Of a stretch of DNA of 64,000 nt, positions 1 to 12,380 are shown piece by piece (position 1 is the first letter of the stretch; each line of letters begins with the position of its first letter). The translations under genes were made by a program, and so were the position numbers. Source of the DNA: Spironucleus salmonicida (taxonomy: Eukaryota > Fornicata > Diplomonadida > Hexamitidae); assembly GCA_000497125.2 (NCBI GenBank), contig CM035316.1:448001-512000 (forward strand), read 5' to 3'. Below the pieces are notes generated by a model, which saw nothing but the letters and a program-made list of their open reading frames with translations, did not search any database and was not told the DNA's origin.

Positions 1-2
1 TG

Positions 3-395
3 CACTTTACAACAAATAATCTACTTAGTTATATTAAGTGTAAGGAGTTGGCTAGTTTTAATATATTCAGAACAATTTAATGGAATTTATTACACTTCCC
101 TATTTCTTCTATGTCTTTTATAATGCATACTATGATTGCCATTATGGTAGGGCTTCTAGGTTTAATTCATGTAAAATAGGTTTATGATAATTAAACAAGT
201 TTAGAAAAACGTAAAAATTCAGCTATTAAAGCCGATCTAATTAACAAATATGCGTTATTTGTTAAAGATTAAAATGGGAATATTTTTATACTAAATAGTG
301 AAAATAACGCTTAATTTAGAAACTCTAAGTATATTGCTCTTAAAAAATAAGAATCACTAAAGTTACTGCAAACGTATAAGCCATTCAAAAAGTGA
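3..395 (+). CDS. Partial membrane protein, C-terminal part
   Basis: The frame is open from the left edge to a TGA at 393-395, so the start lies outside the window or is the internal ATG at 111. From that ATG the protein opens with a hydrophobic stretch (about 18 residues rich in I, M, V, L and G), which suggests one membrane segment or signal anchor. A charged region of about 75 residues follows, with motifs such as KADLINKYALFV and KDQNGNIFIL. TAA and TAG are read as Gln at several positions. I do not recognise the family. A tentative minus-strand gene reads through the same bases, but the mixed charged and hydrophobic make-up of this frame looks more like a protein. Confidence 0.5.
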
Positions 396-1009
396 TTTTT
401 TGATATCTAAAAGTACTCATTTATTTATTATTTTTTATCATTATCTTTATTAATAATGCACCTTACACTTTTTGATATGTGTCTGTATTTTTATTTAAAT
501 ATACATTTAAATTATTTCATCATAAAGAGTGCAAGATTATCTTTATTCCATGATTATTTATTGATAGTGGCATTAAAGAAATCTAGTATATACACAAAAT
601 TATATGCTGGCAAAAAAATCTTTAATTAGACTAATATCAAAGATTATAAAATATTATAACATTACAATAACAATAAGGTAAAATATTAGTTTAAACAATG
701 AATGTTATTAAAATTTTACGTATTGCTATTTTTTTCATCTTAAAATAGCAAATTAGATTTAAATAAACTATTATTATTTACTTTAGCTACATCATTATAA
801 ATTACTGGTTCATATTATTATATTATAATTACAGTTTAGATAATATTAAATCAATTTACTTACCAGCTTGCTCATACATAATTTTTTAAACATCATTAAT
901 TTAAAGATGATATACTTTTATTTCCAAAATATATACTTCACATTTCTAAATAATATAATACCTATATTTCATATTTATCTTCCAAAAATGTAAGTACAAC
1001 TTCCATCAT
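167..1009 (-). CDS. Tentative spliced gene of unknown function
   Basis: This call explains part of the otherwise gene-poor stretch 396-1143. Exon 1 (1009-962) starts at ATG and encodes 16 residues (MMEVVLTFLEDKYEIQ). A 16-nt stretch at 961-946 has GT and AG ends and shifts the frame; removing it joins exon 1 to a coherent frame (945-864) containing VYHLQINDVQKIMYEQA. That frame ends at a canonical GTAAGT, and a second possible intron (863-805, 59 nt) leads into a third open stretch with a plausible protein-like composition. The third frame stays open to a TGA at 169-167, which collides with the plus-strand gene, so the true 3' end is probably earlier. The intron calls are inferences from frame continuity and splice-like ends. 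Confidence 0.25.
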
Positions 1010-1143
1010 CAATCGTCAATGAAAAAGACCCTAAAAATCTTAAATCCTAAATTTTGACACTCCTATAATCATTAGAAAATATAGATTATGAATTGTGTGG
1101 AATTGACAGAATTTCAAGGAATCAGTTAGTATAAATAGCAAAA

Positions 1144-1620
1144 ATGACGCCAAAAAATGATATTTTATTGGCAGCAAATATTGTTAATTTAAAATAAGAG
1201 CTATAATCTATTAAAGCAGAGATTTAATAGAAGCTTAATTTATAAAGAAACGCAAGAAATAGTATTTAGGATATTGATGCTGAAATAAAGATGGCACGTG
1301 ATAAAGCGGCTGTGGTTGTGAGCAAAAATATAAATCTAGAGTAGATATTTTAGGAATTTGGTATCGAAAGCTAAAATTCTATTCTAATTTAAATTTCTAC
1401 ATTGAATGAGCAAGAGAAAATTATCGATAAATAGATTTATATGATAAAAGGTAACTCGGAGAAATTTTTGGTTTAGTAGATAGAGGAATGGAACAAAATG
1501 AATTCTTTATAAAGCAAAATTCAAGGAGATGTTGATAAGGTGAAGTTAGATATTAAAAAACAGGAAACATGGTTGAGCTCTTTATAACATTAAGTAAGAA
1601 TTTTAAGTAGGGTTAAGTGA
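1144..1620 (+). CDS. Small coiled-coil protein
   Basis: A 158-residue frame runs from ATG to TGA with heptad-like spacing and many Gln, Glu and Lys residues (for example LKQELQSIKAEIQQKLNLQ near the start and QIEEWNKMNSLQSKIQG later). It looks soluble and almost wholly helical. The 3' end is uncertain: a possible 52-nt intron (1617-1668, GTGAGG...TGTAG) would remove the TGA and join the frame to further coiled-coil sequence (ISEVESNLKQQYECLVAKY). That extension has no TGA before it runs into the convergent LTV1 gene, so the unspliced form is the simpler reading. No family is recognised. Confidence 0.55.
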
Positions 1621-1913
1621 GGAACTTTGTGATTTTATGTTTAACATGATAACTTGGAATAATTGTAGCTAGCGGAACTTAATTATTTCTGAGGTAGAAA
1701 GTAATTTGAAATAGTAATATGAATGTTTAGTAGCAAAATATATTAGGTTATTAGATTAAAGAAATAATTTGCCTAGACAATAGCTACTTTAGAGATAAAA
1801 TAGGTATACTTTTGACATGTTATAACCATAATATAAATAAATAATTAAAGATTATTTATCATGTAGTTTTTTATAAATCATTTTACTGCTTAAAATAACA
1901 ATATAAAAGTAAC

Positions 1914-3176
1914 TCATTATATTGCTCTGCCCTATATATTGCCATTATTTCTAACATGAGCTGTTTTTAGACGTTATTTTTCACCCTCAATTAATTCTTT
2001 AACTAATTCATTATTCTTTCTACGAAGCAACTTTGCGTCTTTTATTTCTTATTTACGAGCTTTCCGTTCATCCTAATTCTCTTTCTTTCCTCTATAATGA
2101 GGTAAAACTACTGTAACTAGCTCTATGTTATTTTTATTAGAATCTGTTGATTACTCTGAAGCTTCCTTGTGTTCTATAATAGCACCAGTCTTCTTACTTA
2201 CTACAATCATTTATTATGATTATACATATTTATTTGATAAAATTTTAGCCGTTTTCGTTCTATCTTCTAAAGTTATTATTTATTATTTAGGTTAAGATAG
2301 TTAGTTGTAATATTCTTTCCAATTGTCATCATTATCATTATATTTTTATATATAATCGTCTATGTCAGTTTTTAAAGCAACTGGAATATTAAGATCTGCT
2401 TATTATAATTGTGGTTTTTCATCTTCATAGATATCTTCTAAAAACTCTGAGTCTAAATCTTCATTAATCAACTCCTATGCTTACTCAATATTACCACAGC
2501 TATCACTTGCCTATTCAAAATCTTGTTTGAAAAATTGAATATTTTCTTCCATTTCTAATTATTCAGCTTAATCGAGTTGCTAAACTTATTATGTTTCTTT
2601 TTATTATAAAATTTCTTCTGCATCTTCTAAATCTGCATCTTCATAATTAATATTCCCAAATAATTAATTAAGTAAGAACTATTTCGACTTTTTATCAGCT
2701 GAAATAATTTTATTTTATGATTTTGGTAGATCAGATACAAATTCGTTATCTGTTGCAACTGGTCTCGTAAGATCTACTACAAAATTTTCGTCGTTTGATA
2801 GATAAGAATTTTCAGAAAATTCCATTTTAATTGATACTTCAATTGATGAGAGTTCTACTTCATAATTATGAGTAACTGCATCCGGTTTTTCTGGCTACTT
2901 CTCTTTTAATAATGACTACATAAATATTCTTTCATCTTCATCCATTGATTATGAGCATTCAAAATCAACAGCTTCATCTTATGAATTTTGTTCTGCTTAA
3001 CAATCCTCATCATCATCCTTAGGAACAACACCTAACGGAATTACTCTATTCTATGTTATACCATGCTGAGGCACTTCTTCAAAAGCCTATTAAAGTACAC
3101 CGTTATCGTCTGTAAAAGTAACATATCTATAGATCACTTTTTTAGGCTTGAAAATACGTTCTCGCTTCTTTCCCAT
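1914..3176 (-). CDS. LTV1: LTV1-like 40S ribosome biogenesis factor
   Basis: The protein is 420 residues long with a single TGA stop. LTV1 is a conserved assembly and nuclear-export factor of pre-40S ribosomal subunits and must be phosphorylated and released for subunit maturation (established for the family). Seen here: a basic N-terminus (MGKKRERIFKPKKVIYRYV), a long acidic, Gln-rich middle, and a highly basic C-terminal helix containing DERKARKQEIKDAKLLRRKN, which matches the ERKARK motif typical of LTV1 C-termini. The length fits the family. The gene sits between two unknown genes and shares no operon-like logic with them, although EMG1 and MRT4 in the same window act in the same pathway. 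Confidence 0.75.
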
Positions 3177-3223
3177 TTAAATTAAAGTGGAATATAAAAA
3201 GAACATTTATTATATATTTTTAA

Positions 3224-3811
3224 TCAATATTTTTTGAATATATCTTCCATTTACTTTGTTAGAGCTAAAAATATCCTTTATCGCACTTTCAGCTTTTCAA
3301 TAAGGTTCTAGTCTAGTTTACCTTAAAATAAAAAACAATCAAACCAATATTGCATTAATTTACTTTTTATTATCATCTCAAGTTCAAACTCCATTTTATT
3401 ACTAGTAAGTTTATCTATTTTTAGAATTTAATTAGATTTTTATCTACCAGAAAATAATACAGCGCTAGAAATTGACGATAGTTTATTAATAGGTACTGTC
3501 GATTTAACTTCTATAAAGATAGTCATCACTGCATAAAATTAACCGCAAGATAATCTTATAAGATGACTCTTGCCTTTTGAAAAACGCTCGAAGATACTAA
3601 ATTTCACTTAATAAATTTATTAGCTTTATTGGTGTATTTATTATTCAGATTAAGGATTCACAACAGAAAAATCTGAAATTGATTGAGTATTTGTCTTTTA
3701 TAGTTCAGTATTATGGAATTCTGGCAATTTAAAGATGAGATTTAATCCACTTAGCTTTAATATCGATTAGGGTTATGGAGCCAAAACTTTTTAGATATTA
3801 GGTTTAATCAT
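3224..3811 (-). CDS. Uncharacterised 195-residue protein
   Basis: This continuous table-6 frame starts at ATG (3811) and ends at TGA (3224). The protein begins MIKPNIQKVLAPQPQSILKL. It has a Gln-rich patch around residues 70-80, a stretch of beta-type character in the middle (HLIRLSCGQFYAVMTIFIEV), and an amphipathic helical C-terminus ending in EDIFKKY. No signal peptide or clear membrane segment is seen. It starts 284 bp from the ATG of the DNA polymerase alpha gene on the other strand, so the two may share a promoter region. No family is recognised. Confidence 0.6.
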
Positions 3812-4095
3812 ATTTTAAATTGTTATTTCTGTAATTTATGCTGTAGGTTTTATTAAAAAAACAGACAACGGTTCATTTGAGTGTTGCTATAATGTTACAT
3901 TATACATTTAATCTTCTACAACTTCCTTTTTGGGTTATATTCTCTACAAATTATCTTATATTTATTTCTCCAACTTTTTATTAGTTATATTCGCATTAAA
4001 TTATACTTTATTCTATAAATTCACAGTATTGTCCATTACCATTATTTATATTAAATATCATATACTTATATATATTTTTATATTTTTCATTTTAA

Positions 4096-7000
4096 ATGAG
4101 TTCTGTTTCATCATCTTCAGCATCTTTTGCAGATGAGGTATCAAATGATTTACTAGATAGAGAATTAGAAAAAAAGTATTTATAAGAAGATTTGGCATAT
4201 GGTGGTTTAAATGATATTTAATTATCAGAATCATAAGAAAGCATCGTTGATGAAAATGTTGTTTAGTAAACTAGAAAAGAATTTTAAGCAACAACTAAAT
4301 ATACAAGTACAGCTACTTCTGGATACATAAATTAAGATATTGATGAGACTGTTTTAGAAGTTAAGAATAAATTAGAGCAGGACTTGATTATATTTACATA
4401 ATAAGCGAAGGAAAAGAATATATTAGAGATAAAGAAAGATGCGATGTAGTAAAGAAAACAAATTAAAGCATAATTTATTGAGAAAATGTAACAGCCAGTA
4501 AAAATTGAGTCATCTTTAATTAATTAATCTTAAGAATTATAAGTAAATGATAAAACCTAAGTTTAACTGTTATAAGATGAAAATTTGATTATTATTGAAG
4601 ATAAATAACCTCAAAAATAAAATGTAGTAGATTAATAATACAAATATGATGCCATAAGTACATCTCCTACTTTTGATAATACTATCATTTAACAATTAGA
4701 TAAGTCAATTTTAGATACACCTATTAATTTATCATATGATAATCATTACAAAAAAATTGGTTCTGTTACATAAGGTAAGTTAGTTATGTTTTCTACGTTT
4801 TTTGAAACATGTAAAGATGAATCCCAAGCATTGGCATGGGGCAGAGTATTAGCATTTGATAATCAATCTGAGTTATAAGGAGGTTTTGATCCAAATAAAA
4901 GCTAAACATAGGATGCATGTGTTATGATCTCTGGAATAAAAAGAGTATAATACGTTCTTCCATCTTTGAAATTAGAAAATTTTAGTATAAATTCAGTTAT
5001 TGATTGGAATGAGATTTATGATGTAAATATTAAATTTGATGATGAAAACTTTATCGATACTGTTGATCATTCATTGTATGACTAAGAAAAATTTAAAAAA
5101 CTCGCATTATCTATTCAGAATTATTTAACAACTACTTACATGGTACAATAAGTAAAGATTGAACCTGTGTATAGATCTTATTGTTTTAATAATTTAACAA
5201 TACCTAGAGAACCAAGATTATGGCTCAAAGTCACCTATTTAGCTAGTTATCCTGCAATTTAGGTTGAGTAATTTTTAAGTTAAACATAAAAATTATTTTT
5301 AACTGTATAATCAGGTACTGTTAAACCACTAGATTTATTTTTAGCATTAAATTAAATTAAAGCGGCATCCTGGATAGAATTTAAAGGATTTGACGTTAAT
5401 AGTTATAAACAAAGAATTACAGAAATACAAACCTTAGAATCATAGAACAAAAGTTCTTTTAAATTTTAAATATAATAAAAAATAATTTTTTAGACATAAA
5501 CATATCATGAATTTTAAATTGATCTTCAAGTTGGTGAAATAAAGACTGCTTTTTTACACACATAACATTCAATTCCACCCCCACATTTGTCTTGCTGTTA
5601 TTTAAGTTTTAGGTATTCAAGTGAAAATTCAATTGAAGAACCTGTTATGGCAACTCTTACATTTTCATAATAAGTGTCTTTAAATCAAAATGTCCCAAAC
5701 TAATAGTCAAATTCATAAACTTTTGTTATAGGTCGTAGAATCAAATCATTTAGACCCTTTAAAACAGGTTCTCTCTAAATGAGTTCAACTGAAATAGGTT
5801 TTGAAGATTCTGAAAAAAATAACATTATCAATATAAAGTTAATTGAATGTGAAAAAGAGATTGACTTATTTGCAATATTATTTAAACTTTTAGGCGAATT
5901 GAATCCTGATGTTATTGTTTGTCATTAACTTTATGGTTAATTTACTAATATTATGAAGCGAATTTGTAAAAATATCCCATGGCACATTATTTAGACTGAA
6001 TTGATCAGATTTAGTTCTAAACTAACCAAAACTAATCTTTATTAAACCCAATTTAGTAATGATAAATCAGACTTCTAGTCGATCATTCGATCATTATTTT
6101 CAGGTAGATTAATAATCGACCTAGAAAAATAAATTAGAGAACTTACGCCAGATGACAAACAAACGACTGTAGAATATACACTTAATGTTCTTATCAATCA
6201 GGATTTAGTTATCACACCATCATTTTTCTTTATGGAGAAATATAAGGATACGGCTATTTTCAAGTAAGAATTCCTTCCTGAATTGATGCGAGAAAATTTT
6301 GCAGTAATTAAAATTTGCAAGGAGCTTAGTATTTTACCACTAACCTCTAAAATAGCGTAGCTTACTTATTTCTAGTGGAATAATGTCCTTAATTTAGGGC
6401 GTGCTAAGCGAGTCGAATTTCTGCTCCTATTAAATTTCCTCAAAACACCATTTATTATCCCTGATTTTCAACCAGTTGAAAATTCGTCCAACCAACCAAA
6501 ATTTGCAGGTGGTTTCGTTCTAGACCCAATTCTAGGTCTTTATGATTCTGTGATTCTTGTACTCGATTTCAATTCTCTTTATCCTTCTATAATAAGGGAA
6601 TATGATATATGCTTCACAACAGTTCCACCAAGTGTCTCGATGGATTCTTTTTTAGATGAAGTAGAAAATTTAAAGTAATTCAAATTTTCTTGTTAATTGC
6701 CTAAAATTATTGCCTAATTAGTTCTTCAGAGATAGGAAGTTAAGAAGTTAATTAAAGAAAAATAGGCGTAAATTCGTGGGTCTTCTAGCAATGAGAGGGC
6801 ACACCTTGAACAACAAATGTAATAACTTGATATTTAGCAGCTAGCACTTAAACTTTGCGCGAACTCAATGTATGGATCATTGGGATACCAGATGGGTCGT
6901 TTTTATTGTCCTAAAGTTGCTGCATCAATTCCGTTCAAGGGGCGTCATGAGCTAACTAATGCAGTTATTGCAGCCAAAGAACTAGGTTACGAGGTAGTGT

Positions 7001-8529
7001 ATGGTGATACTGATAGTATAATGGTTGATACTGGAATGCGTTTTTTGTAACTAAATAAATAGATACACGGTGAATAAAATGCATCAATAGTAGCTAGAAC
7101 AGAGATAGAAAATTTGTACAAAAAAGTAGCAGGAATTGCATAGGCAATATCCAGCGCGGTTTCGACAGGAAAAAAATTCTTAGAGCTAGGTTTGGACTAT
7201 ATTTTTGTTAAGTAACTTTTACTTGCGAAAAAGAAATATGCAGCGCTCAAAATTAACTCAAATTAAGTTATTTAACTAGAGGTACGTGGGTTAGACATGG
7301 TGCGTCGTGACTGGTGTGATATTTCACGCGATTTTTCGCGAAAAATTTTGGAAATTTTGATGTGGTAGACGAAAAGTGAAGCGATAGAGAATGTGATGAG
7401 CTTCTGCGAATTTATCCGAAGTAGTTTTGCACAGAAACAGAGCCAAATAGGCATCCATTTGTTCAAAATGACAAAGAGTATTTCGAAGCCAATATCATAG
7501 TATGGATCGTAGGGTAACGATCTAGCACATGTCCATGTTGCTAAAATGATGATTAAACGTGGTAAAATTGTCAAACCAGGCCAAATTATTGAATATCTTG
7601 TGTTAAATCCATAGGTTTTACGTGAAAAATTCAAAACTGAGCCCACAAATTTTGCTTCATAATGTGTTCCATTTGAGGATGTCACTTAACATTTAAGTGG
7701 TTGTCATCCCACTTCAATTCTGGATATGGATTTTTACCTCACGGGATAGATTTTACCTCCACTTGTAAGACTCTGTGGTTTTATTCCAGATCTCTCATAA
7801 TATTAGCTTGCAGCAGCACTTGGAATTGAAATTTAATAAGCAATTTAATAGCAGACTGATTCAAGAGTTTAGGTGGCACAAGACCTTAGAGATGTCTATA
7901 GCTAGCTATCACCGTTCGTATACGCATGTAAATGCGGCTCATACAGAGCGTGGCCAGAGTCCGAGGATGTATTTTCTGTGAATCTAGATGATCGTTCAAA
8001 AGCAGTGCGCGGATCACAAAAATCAGGATCCCTGCTTGATTTTGATGATTTTTTAATGGCTAAGTGCACAAAATGTGGAGCGAAAACAGATATAGATCAA
8101 GTATACCACAGTTTACTTATATAGTTTTAATATTTTAAAAAGACATTCTACAGCTCTATAATGGCCTGCTCGAACTAGAATTGTTCAAATTATATAGATT
8201 TTTCTTCTAAAATTTCAATTTAGAAAGGTAGTCTCGAATTCAAATCGAATTTCCCATAACAGTCTAATTTAGGTGCTAACTGCCTGGCAGGTGCATGTAG
8301 CGGAGAGATGAGTAGCGTATTCAGTATTTAGTAGTACCGGAACCAGTTGTAGTTCATTTCAGAACTCTTCAACCCAAACAACCCCTTCTATAAGAGCGAT
8401 GTGGGATAGCTCTAGTAGGGTTATTCGGTTTTCTAGAGCATTCACAGTTTCGTTGAAATTTATTTAGATTAGCAAGATGTCATGTTTGTTGATGTCTAAG
8501 AAATGATAAACGGACTGAAGTGGGAGTGA
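4096..8529 (+). CDS. POLA1: DNA polymerase alpha catalytic subunit
   Basis: The protein has 1,477 residues, close to the usual length for this B-family polymerase, which extends RNA primers with its primase partner at replication origins and on lagging strands in the nucleus. Seen in order: a Gln- and Ser-rich N-terminus; motif A DFNSLYPSIIREYDICFTT (from about residue 824), where the I-CFTT continuation is typical of Pol alpha rather than delta, epsilon or zeta; motif B KLCANSMYGSLGYQMGRFY (about residue 919); motif C YGDTDS with its two catalytic Asp residues (about residue 969); and a C-terminal cysteine module with CTKC, CSNQNC and CLAGAC metal-binding pairs. The whole reading depends on dozens of in-frame TAA and TAG codons read as Gln. 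No intron is needed. Confidence 0.93.
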
Positions 8530-8825
8530 GAGTGAGAGTTTTGGAATAAACAGTTTAAGATAGTTAGAAGGGTGATAATGTTTACAGTTGTAGTTAAAGA
8601 GTGAGGAAATTGATTAGTGTAAATGCTCAAATACCAATACTGTGTGCATTTTGTATAATATTCTAGTGTGTTTTATTTCAATAGTTAAATCAAAGCTGTT
8701 ACAAATATATATACATTATTGATACGAATGCATGGGCTGTTTCCAAGCTTTAGGCTAAGGCAGGTAAATGAAAAAAAATAGTATGAATAATCAATTAGAA
8801 TCTATGCACCAAAGATAAAATAAGT

Positions 8826-9521
8826 TCACTTTACAGCCCACAATCTTTCAAAGCTCAGACACACCCTAGCTGCGACACTAGCAGCACTTAGGGGATACTA
8901 AGAAATTGCAATTTTCTTGCTTACATAATCTGGATTTAAATGGCCGTGAGCAACAGCGCCTATAACGAAACAAATTGGAGTATTTGAGTTAAGGTCATTG
9001 CTATAATTTTCAAGTACATAATCTTAGAAATCAACCATTTCAGCATCTCTGGACAGCATGATAGTATCGATGTTGAGTGGAATATGTCGTGTAATAGGAC
9101 CTTTTATCAGACGGAGTAGCACATCACCTGTATCAGCAGCTCTAATAATGTGCTTATGTAATAATTATACCATAAGACCAGCAAAACGCTTGTATGTGCG
9201 AGGAAATTTAATAGCGGGATTGATATAAATAATTTAATTAAGTTTAGTTCTAATAAAAATCTATAACAGACCTGCCTTATTAAGAGGGGAGTCTACAAGA
9301 GATAAAATCGTTTGATGCAAAATATCTGGTCTAGCTTCATCGGATTTTCTTTTATTCTTCGCCAAAATATCATGATGATCATCTGAATTGAGAAGCTGAT
9401 ATTTCTCTTTCACTTAAACCGTTTCTAAAAAAGCTTCCTCAAGAATAACAATAAGACGTGTTTATCTTTCGTTCTTTGTGAAGTCAGCTTTTATAATCTT
9501 ATCTGGGTTAATTGGATCCAT
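8826..9521 (-). CDS. EMG1: 18S rRNA pseudouridine N1-methyltransferase EMG1/NEP1
   Basis: The protein has 231 residues. EMG1/NEP1 is a SPOUT-fold, SAM-dependent enzyme that methylates a hypermodified pseudouridine of 18S rRNA and assists small-subunit assembly in the nucleolus (family knowledge). Seen here are the signature blocks [64 protein letters not shown] and the C-terminal [10 protein letters not shown], in which the family's SAM-binding GA-AHG element can be read. ATG (9521) and TGA (8826) give the normal family length. It lies 297 bp after the DNA polymerase alpha stop, converging on it; that short gap holds nothing else I can support. Confidence 0.93.
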
Positions 9522-9580
9522 TATGAAATGGAAAATGAAAGTAAATAAATAATAGTATTATACCGTATATTAAAGAATGA

Positions 9581-10384
9581 TCACAAAAATGCTGAAATAG
9601 GTAATGTAAATACTGTCTTTGAGTCTGCAATAGCCAAGAGGATCTAGTCATCCACATAGCAAATACTTTGAGGAATACCTGGTAAACCTACGCATGCCGT
9701 TGGAACACCAAATGAACTCATAACATATAAGAAACCAATGTTACTATCGCCATCTTCAGCTTTACATACCGATTCAGTAACTACAAATAATGAATCTTAT
9801 GGACCAGTGCACATATCAACAAGTCTGAAACTTCCATAAAATCCACTACAATATAGAGTTGGCTCATAACCAGGACGAAGGCATTTGATAACATTTTCTC
9901 CGTTAACTGCCATTAAGACAGATTAATGAGCAACACAAAGTGATGTGATACCAGGTTAATCAGCGACTTTTTGTAGCAAACCTTCTGATGAAAAAGAGTA
10001 AAGACCAGTCTGATCAGAGAAATATACATACCCGTTAAGGTTTACAATTGCTAATGGAAAATGTATTCCAGAATCCTATTCCATTAGTCCATTAACAGTA
10101 GCATCTCTTACAACTAGAACATTATTCCATGAAACGTCAGTGATGATTGTCTATTAACGATCTACGACAGTTATATCTGTAGGTTATCCTCCAGTTGATA
10201 TGAAAGGGATTGTAGTTTCAGTTGCAAGGGAGTATTCTTAAACAATCCCATTCATTCCTAAAATTAATATTGAATTATTATCTGTTGGTTATGGTCGGAT
10301 ACGAAACGGTTAAACAGTTGTTTAAAAGCTTTCTGCCCATGTGATTGTAGGATGTGTAATTGGATCTTAGGTGAATGGGTTCAT
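9581..10384 (-). CDS. Beta-propeller-like protein
   Basis: This 267-residue frame is rich in Gly, Ser, Thr and Val. It shows repeated short strands with turns, such as SILILGMNGIVQEYSLATE, LAIVNLNGYVYFSDQTGLY, SVLMAVNGENVIKCLRPG and GFLYVMSSFGVP. The rhythm (about 40 residues per repeat, each with hydrophobic strands separated by polar turns) resembles an NHL, SMP-30 or WD-type propeller. No GH...WD signatures are present, so the class is uncertain. There is no signal peptide. It starts 59 bp upstream of the EMG1 start and runs in the same direction, and is divergent from the kinase gene, 60 bp away. Confidence 0.6.
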
Positions 10385-10444
10385 GCGGAATTTTAAAGTG
10401 TAAGTAATAATTTATTTATATATATTGGTTATTAAATTAAATTA

Positions 10445-11656
10445 ATGTAAGATTAGTAAATTCTTAAAAATACATATAAAGTTATTAAAAAAATTGGGGC
10501 AGGATCATATGGTGAAGTATTCTTAGTTGAAAATCTAATAAATTAATAATAACAAGTAATTAAAAAATCATCAATTGATAAAATATCAAACTTTAAAGAA
10601 GCCGAGTATTTATTATCTTTCGATCATCCTAATATTGTTAAAGCATATGATGTATTCGTAGAACATAATGAAGTCTGTATTGTTATGAAGTTTTATGAAA
10701 ATGGTACAGTATTATCATAAATATAACATAAGCAAAATCTAGATAAAATGTATATAAAATGGGCCGCTTAGCTTATATCTGCTATTAATTATATACATAG
10801 TAAAAATATGTTACATCGAGATATAAAATTGGAAAATCTATTTTTGGATGAAAATTTTAACTTAGTTGTTGGAGATTTTGGTGTTTCTAAAGATCTAAAT
10901 GCATCACTTGCTAAAACATTTATAGGAACACCATAACACATGAGCCCCGAAATATTTGATAATTTACCTTATTCTTTCGCTAGTGATGTTTGGGCCATAG
11001 GATGTGCCCTTTATCATATGGTAGAAAAGCGCTTCCCATTTACTGGGGGATTACCAAAAATAATGTAAGCTGTTGAAAAAGTTGAATACTAATAAATGAA
11101 ATATATTACTGATTTGAGAATTGTAGACTTAGTTCATAGAATGATTATGCATAACCCTGAAAGTAGAATCACAACACATTAAGCCGGACAATTATTAAAT
11201 GAAATATTTACAGAATATTCTATTCCATTAACAATAGATCTTGAGTAAGAAAAACCAAAAGAATCATTTAAAGAAACTGTAGTTACAACGAATGAAAATT
11301 AAATAATATAATAATTGAAACAGTTAAAGGAATCAGAGAAAAATAATCCAATAGTATAAAAATTATTATCCACCTTGATTAAACAAGTTAGTAATGAAGA
11401 TATTGCGTATAATATGATACTATCTTATTTATTTGTCATGAAATAAGTTGAATTAAAAGAAATATGTAATTTGGTCCAAGTTGATGTTAATAAACTAGTT
11501 TTGCCGAAATTGGATTGGAACTATGACCCATATGGTACTTATTTATCTGTATAAACGTTTTTTGAAACTTTATTTTTTGAAATGACAAATCATTAGAATG
11601 TAGAATTTTTACTCAAAATTGTGCGATAACTAGTAGTAATAAACACAATTAACTGA
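10445..11656 (+). CDS. NEK-like Ser/Thr protein kinase
   Basis: The protein has 403 residues with an N-terminal kinase domain (about residues 10-260). Seen: glycine loop IGAGSYGEVF, a lysine in the VIKK strand, catalytic loop HRDIKLENLF, DFG followed by VSKDL, activation segment ending in GTPQHMSPEIF, and DVWAIGCALYHM of subdomain IX. The APE motif reads SPE and the loop has a KLEN rather than KPEN pattern, both compatible with NEK or NEK-like kinases of protists, which often act at centrosomes and cilia. The C-terminal 140 residues are Gln-rich and helical without a recognised domain. All key catalytic residues are present, so it should be active. The frame downstream (11,660-12,380) might be a separate gene or an extra exon. 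Confidence 0.85.
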
Positions 11657-11659
11657 AAA

Positions 11660-12380
11660 TAATTTATTTCATTCTTCATAACATCGTAAATTTTAATATA
11701 TTATATTCTATTCTATCCAAAACGCTGATATTCCATTTAGAAAAATCAAAAATGAAATCCCTAAAAACACACAAATTAATACATTTTATAAAACTGTAAA
11801 CTCGTTTCCTCCACCTTAATGCAAGGTAATAAATAACTATGTGTCATTTTAAATTAATGATATATAGTCTAAAACCGGAACTGTATTAACGATAGATATT
11901 TTTGCAGCATATCGACCATTTACTAGTCCTCCAAAATCTATAGTGAATTTTTTCTTTTAAATAAAGAAAGATGATATTTCAATATTTTAATTTCCAGATA
12001 ACTATAGGATATTTGGAGTAATTTTAAACGAGAATTATGTTGTTAACAATATTATGTACACTATATATGAAAATATAATAGAAATGCACAAACAAAACAA
12101 GAATAGGATCTTTTTTACTACTTTTGCTGGGTTTTTCCCGGCAACATTTCTTTTTAAGAAAGTTCTATGTAGTACAGACATTATATAAATTTAAATTTAA
12201 GTTATTGAAAAATATATAATATATTAAGATTAATGCTTGTTTCTGAATTGTATTTACTTAATAAAATATTAATATTTTATCATTCCTCATTAGAAATATT
12301 TTATTCGCGAATAAGTTTAATTTAGCTATCAAATGCTTATAAAGAATGTATTATTTAATACCTTCTTATTACATAACTGA
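11660..12380 (+). CDS. Open frame with coding character, start unresolved
   Basis: A frame without TGA runs from inside the kinase 3' end to a TGA at 12,378-12,380. Its content looks like protein: a conserved-looking block around GTVLTIDIFAAYRPFTSPP, then KKDDISIFQFPDNYRIFGV and NNIMYTIYENIIEMHKQN. The first in-frame ATG is internal (12,054), so either a start codon lies upstream across an intron or this is a 3' exon of the kinase gene. A possible optional intron (GTAATA...TATAG, 42 nt, a multiple of three) lies at about 11,827-11,868. No family is recognised. Confidence 0.35.

Noticed and set aside
7272-7685. A 137-codon minus-strand frame.
   Set aside because: It is antisense to the C-terminal half of the DNA polymerase alpha gene.
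8728-9060. A plus-strand frame beginning MGCFQALGQG, reminiscent of a myristoylated protein.
   Set aside because: It runs mostly antisense through the EMG1 gene, has no domain character and ends by chance.
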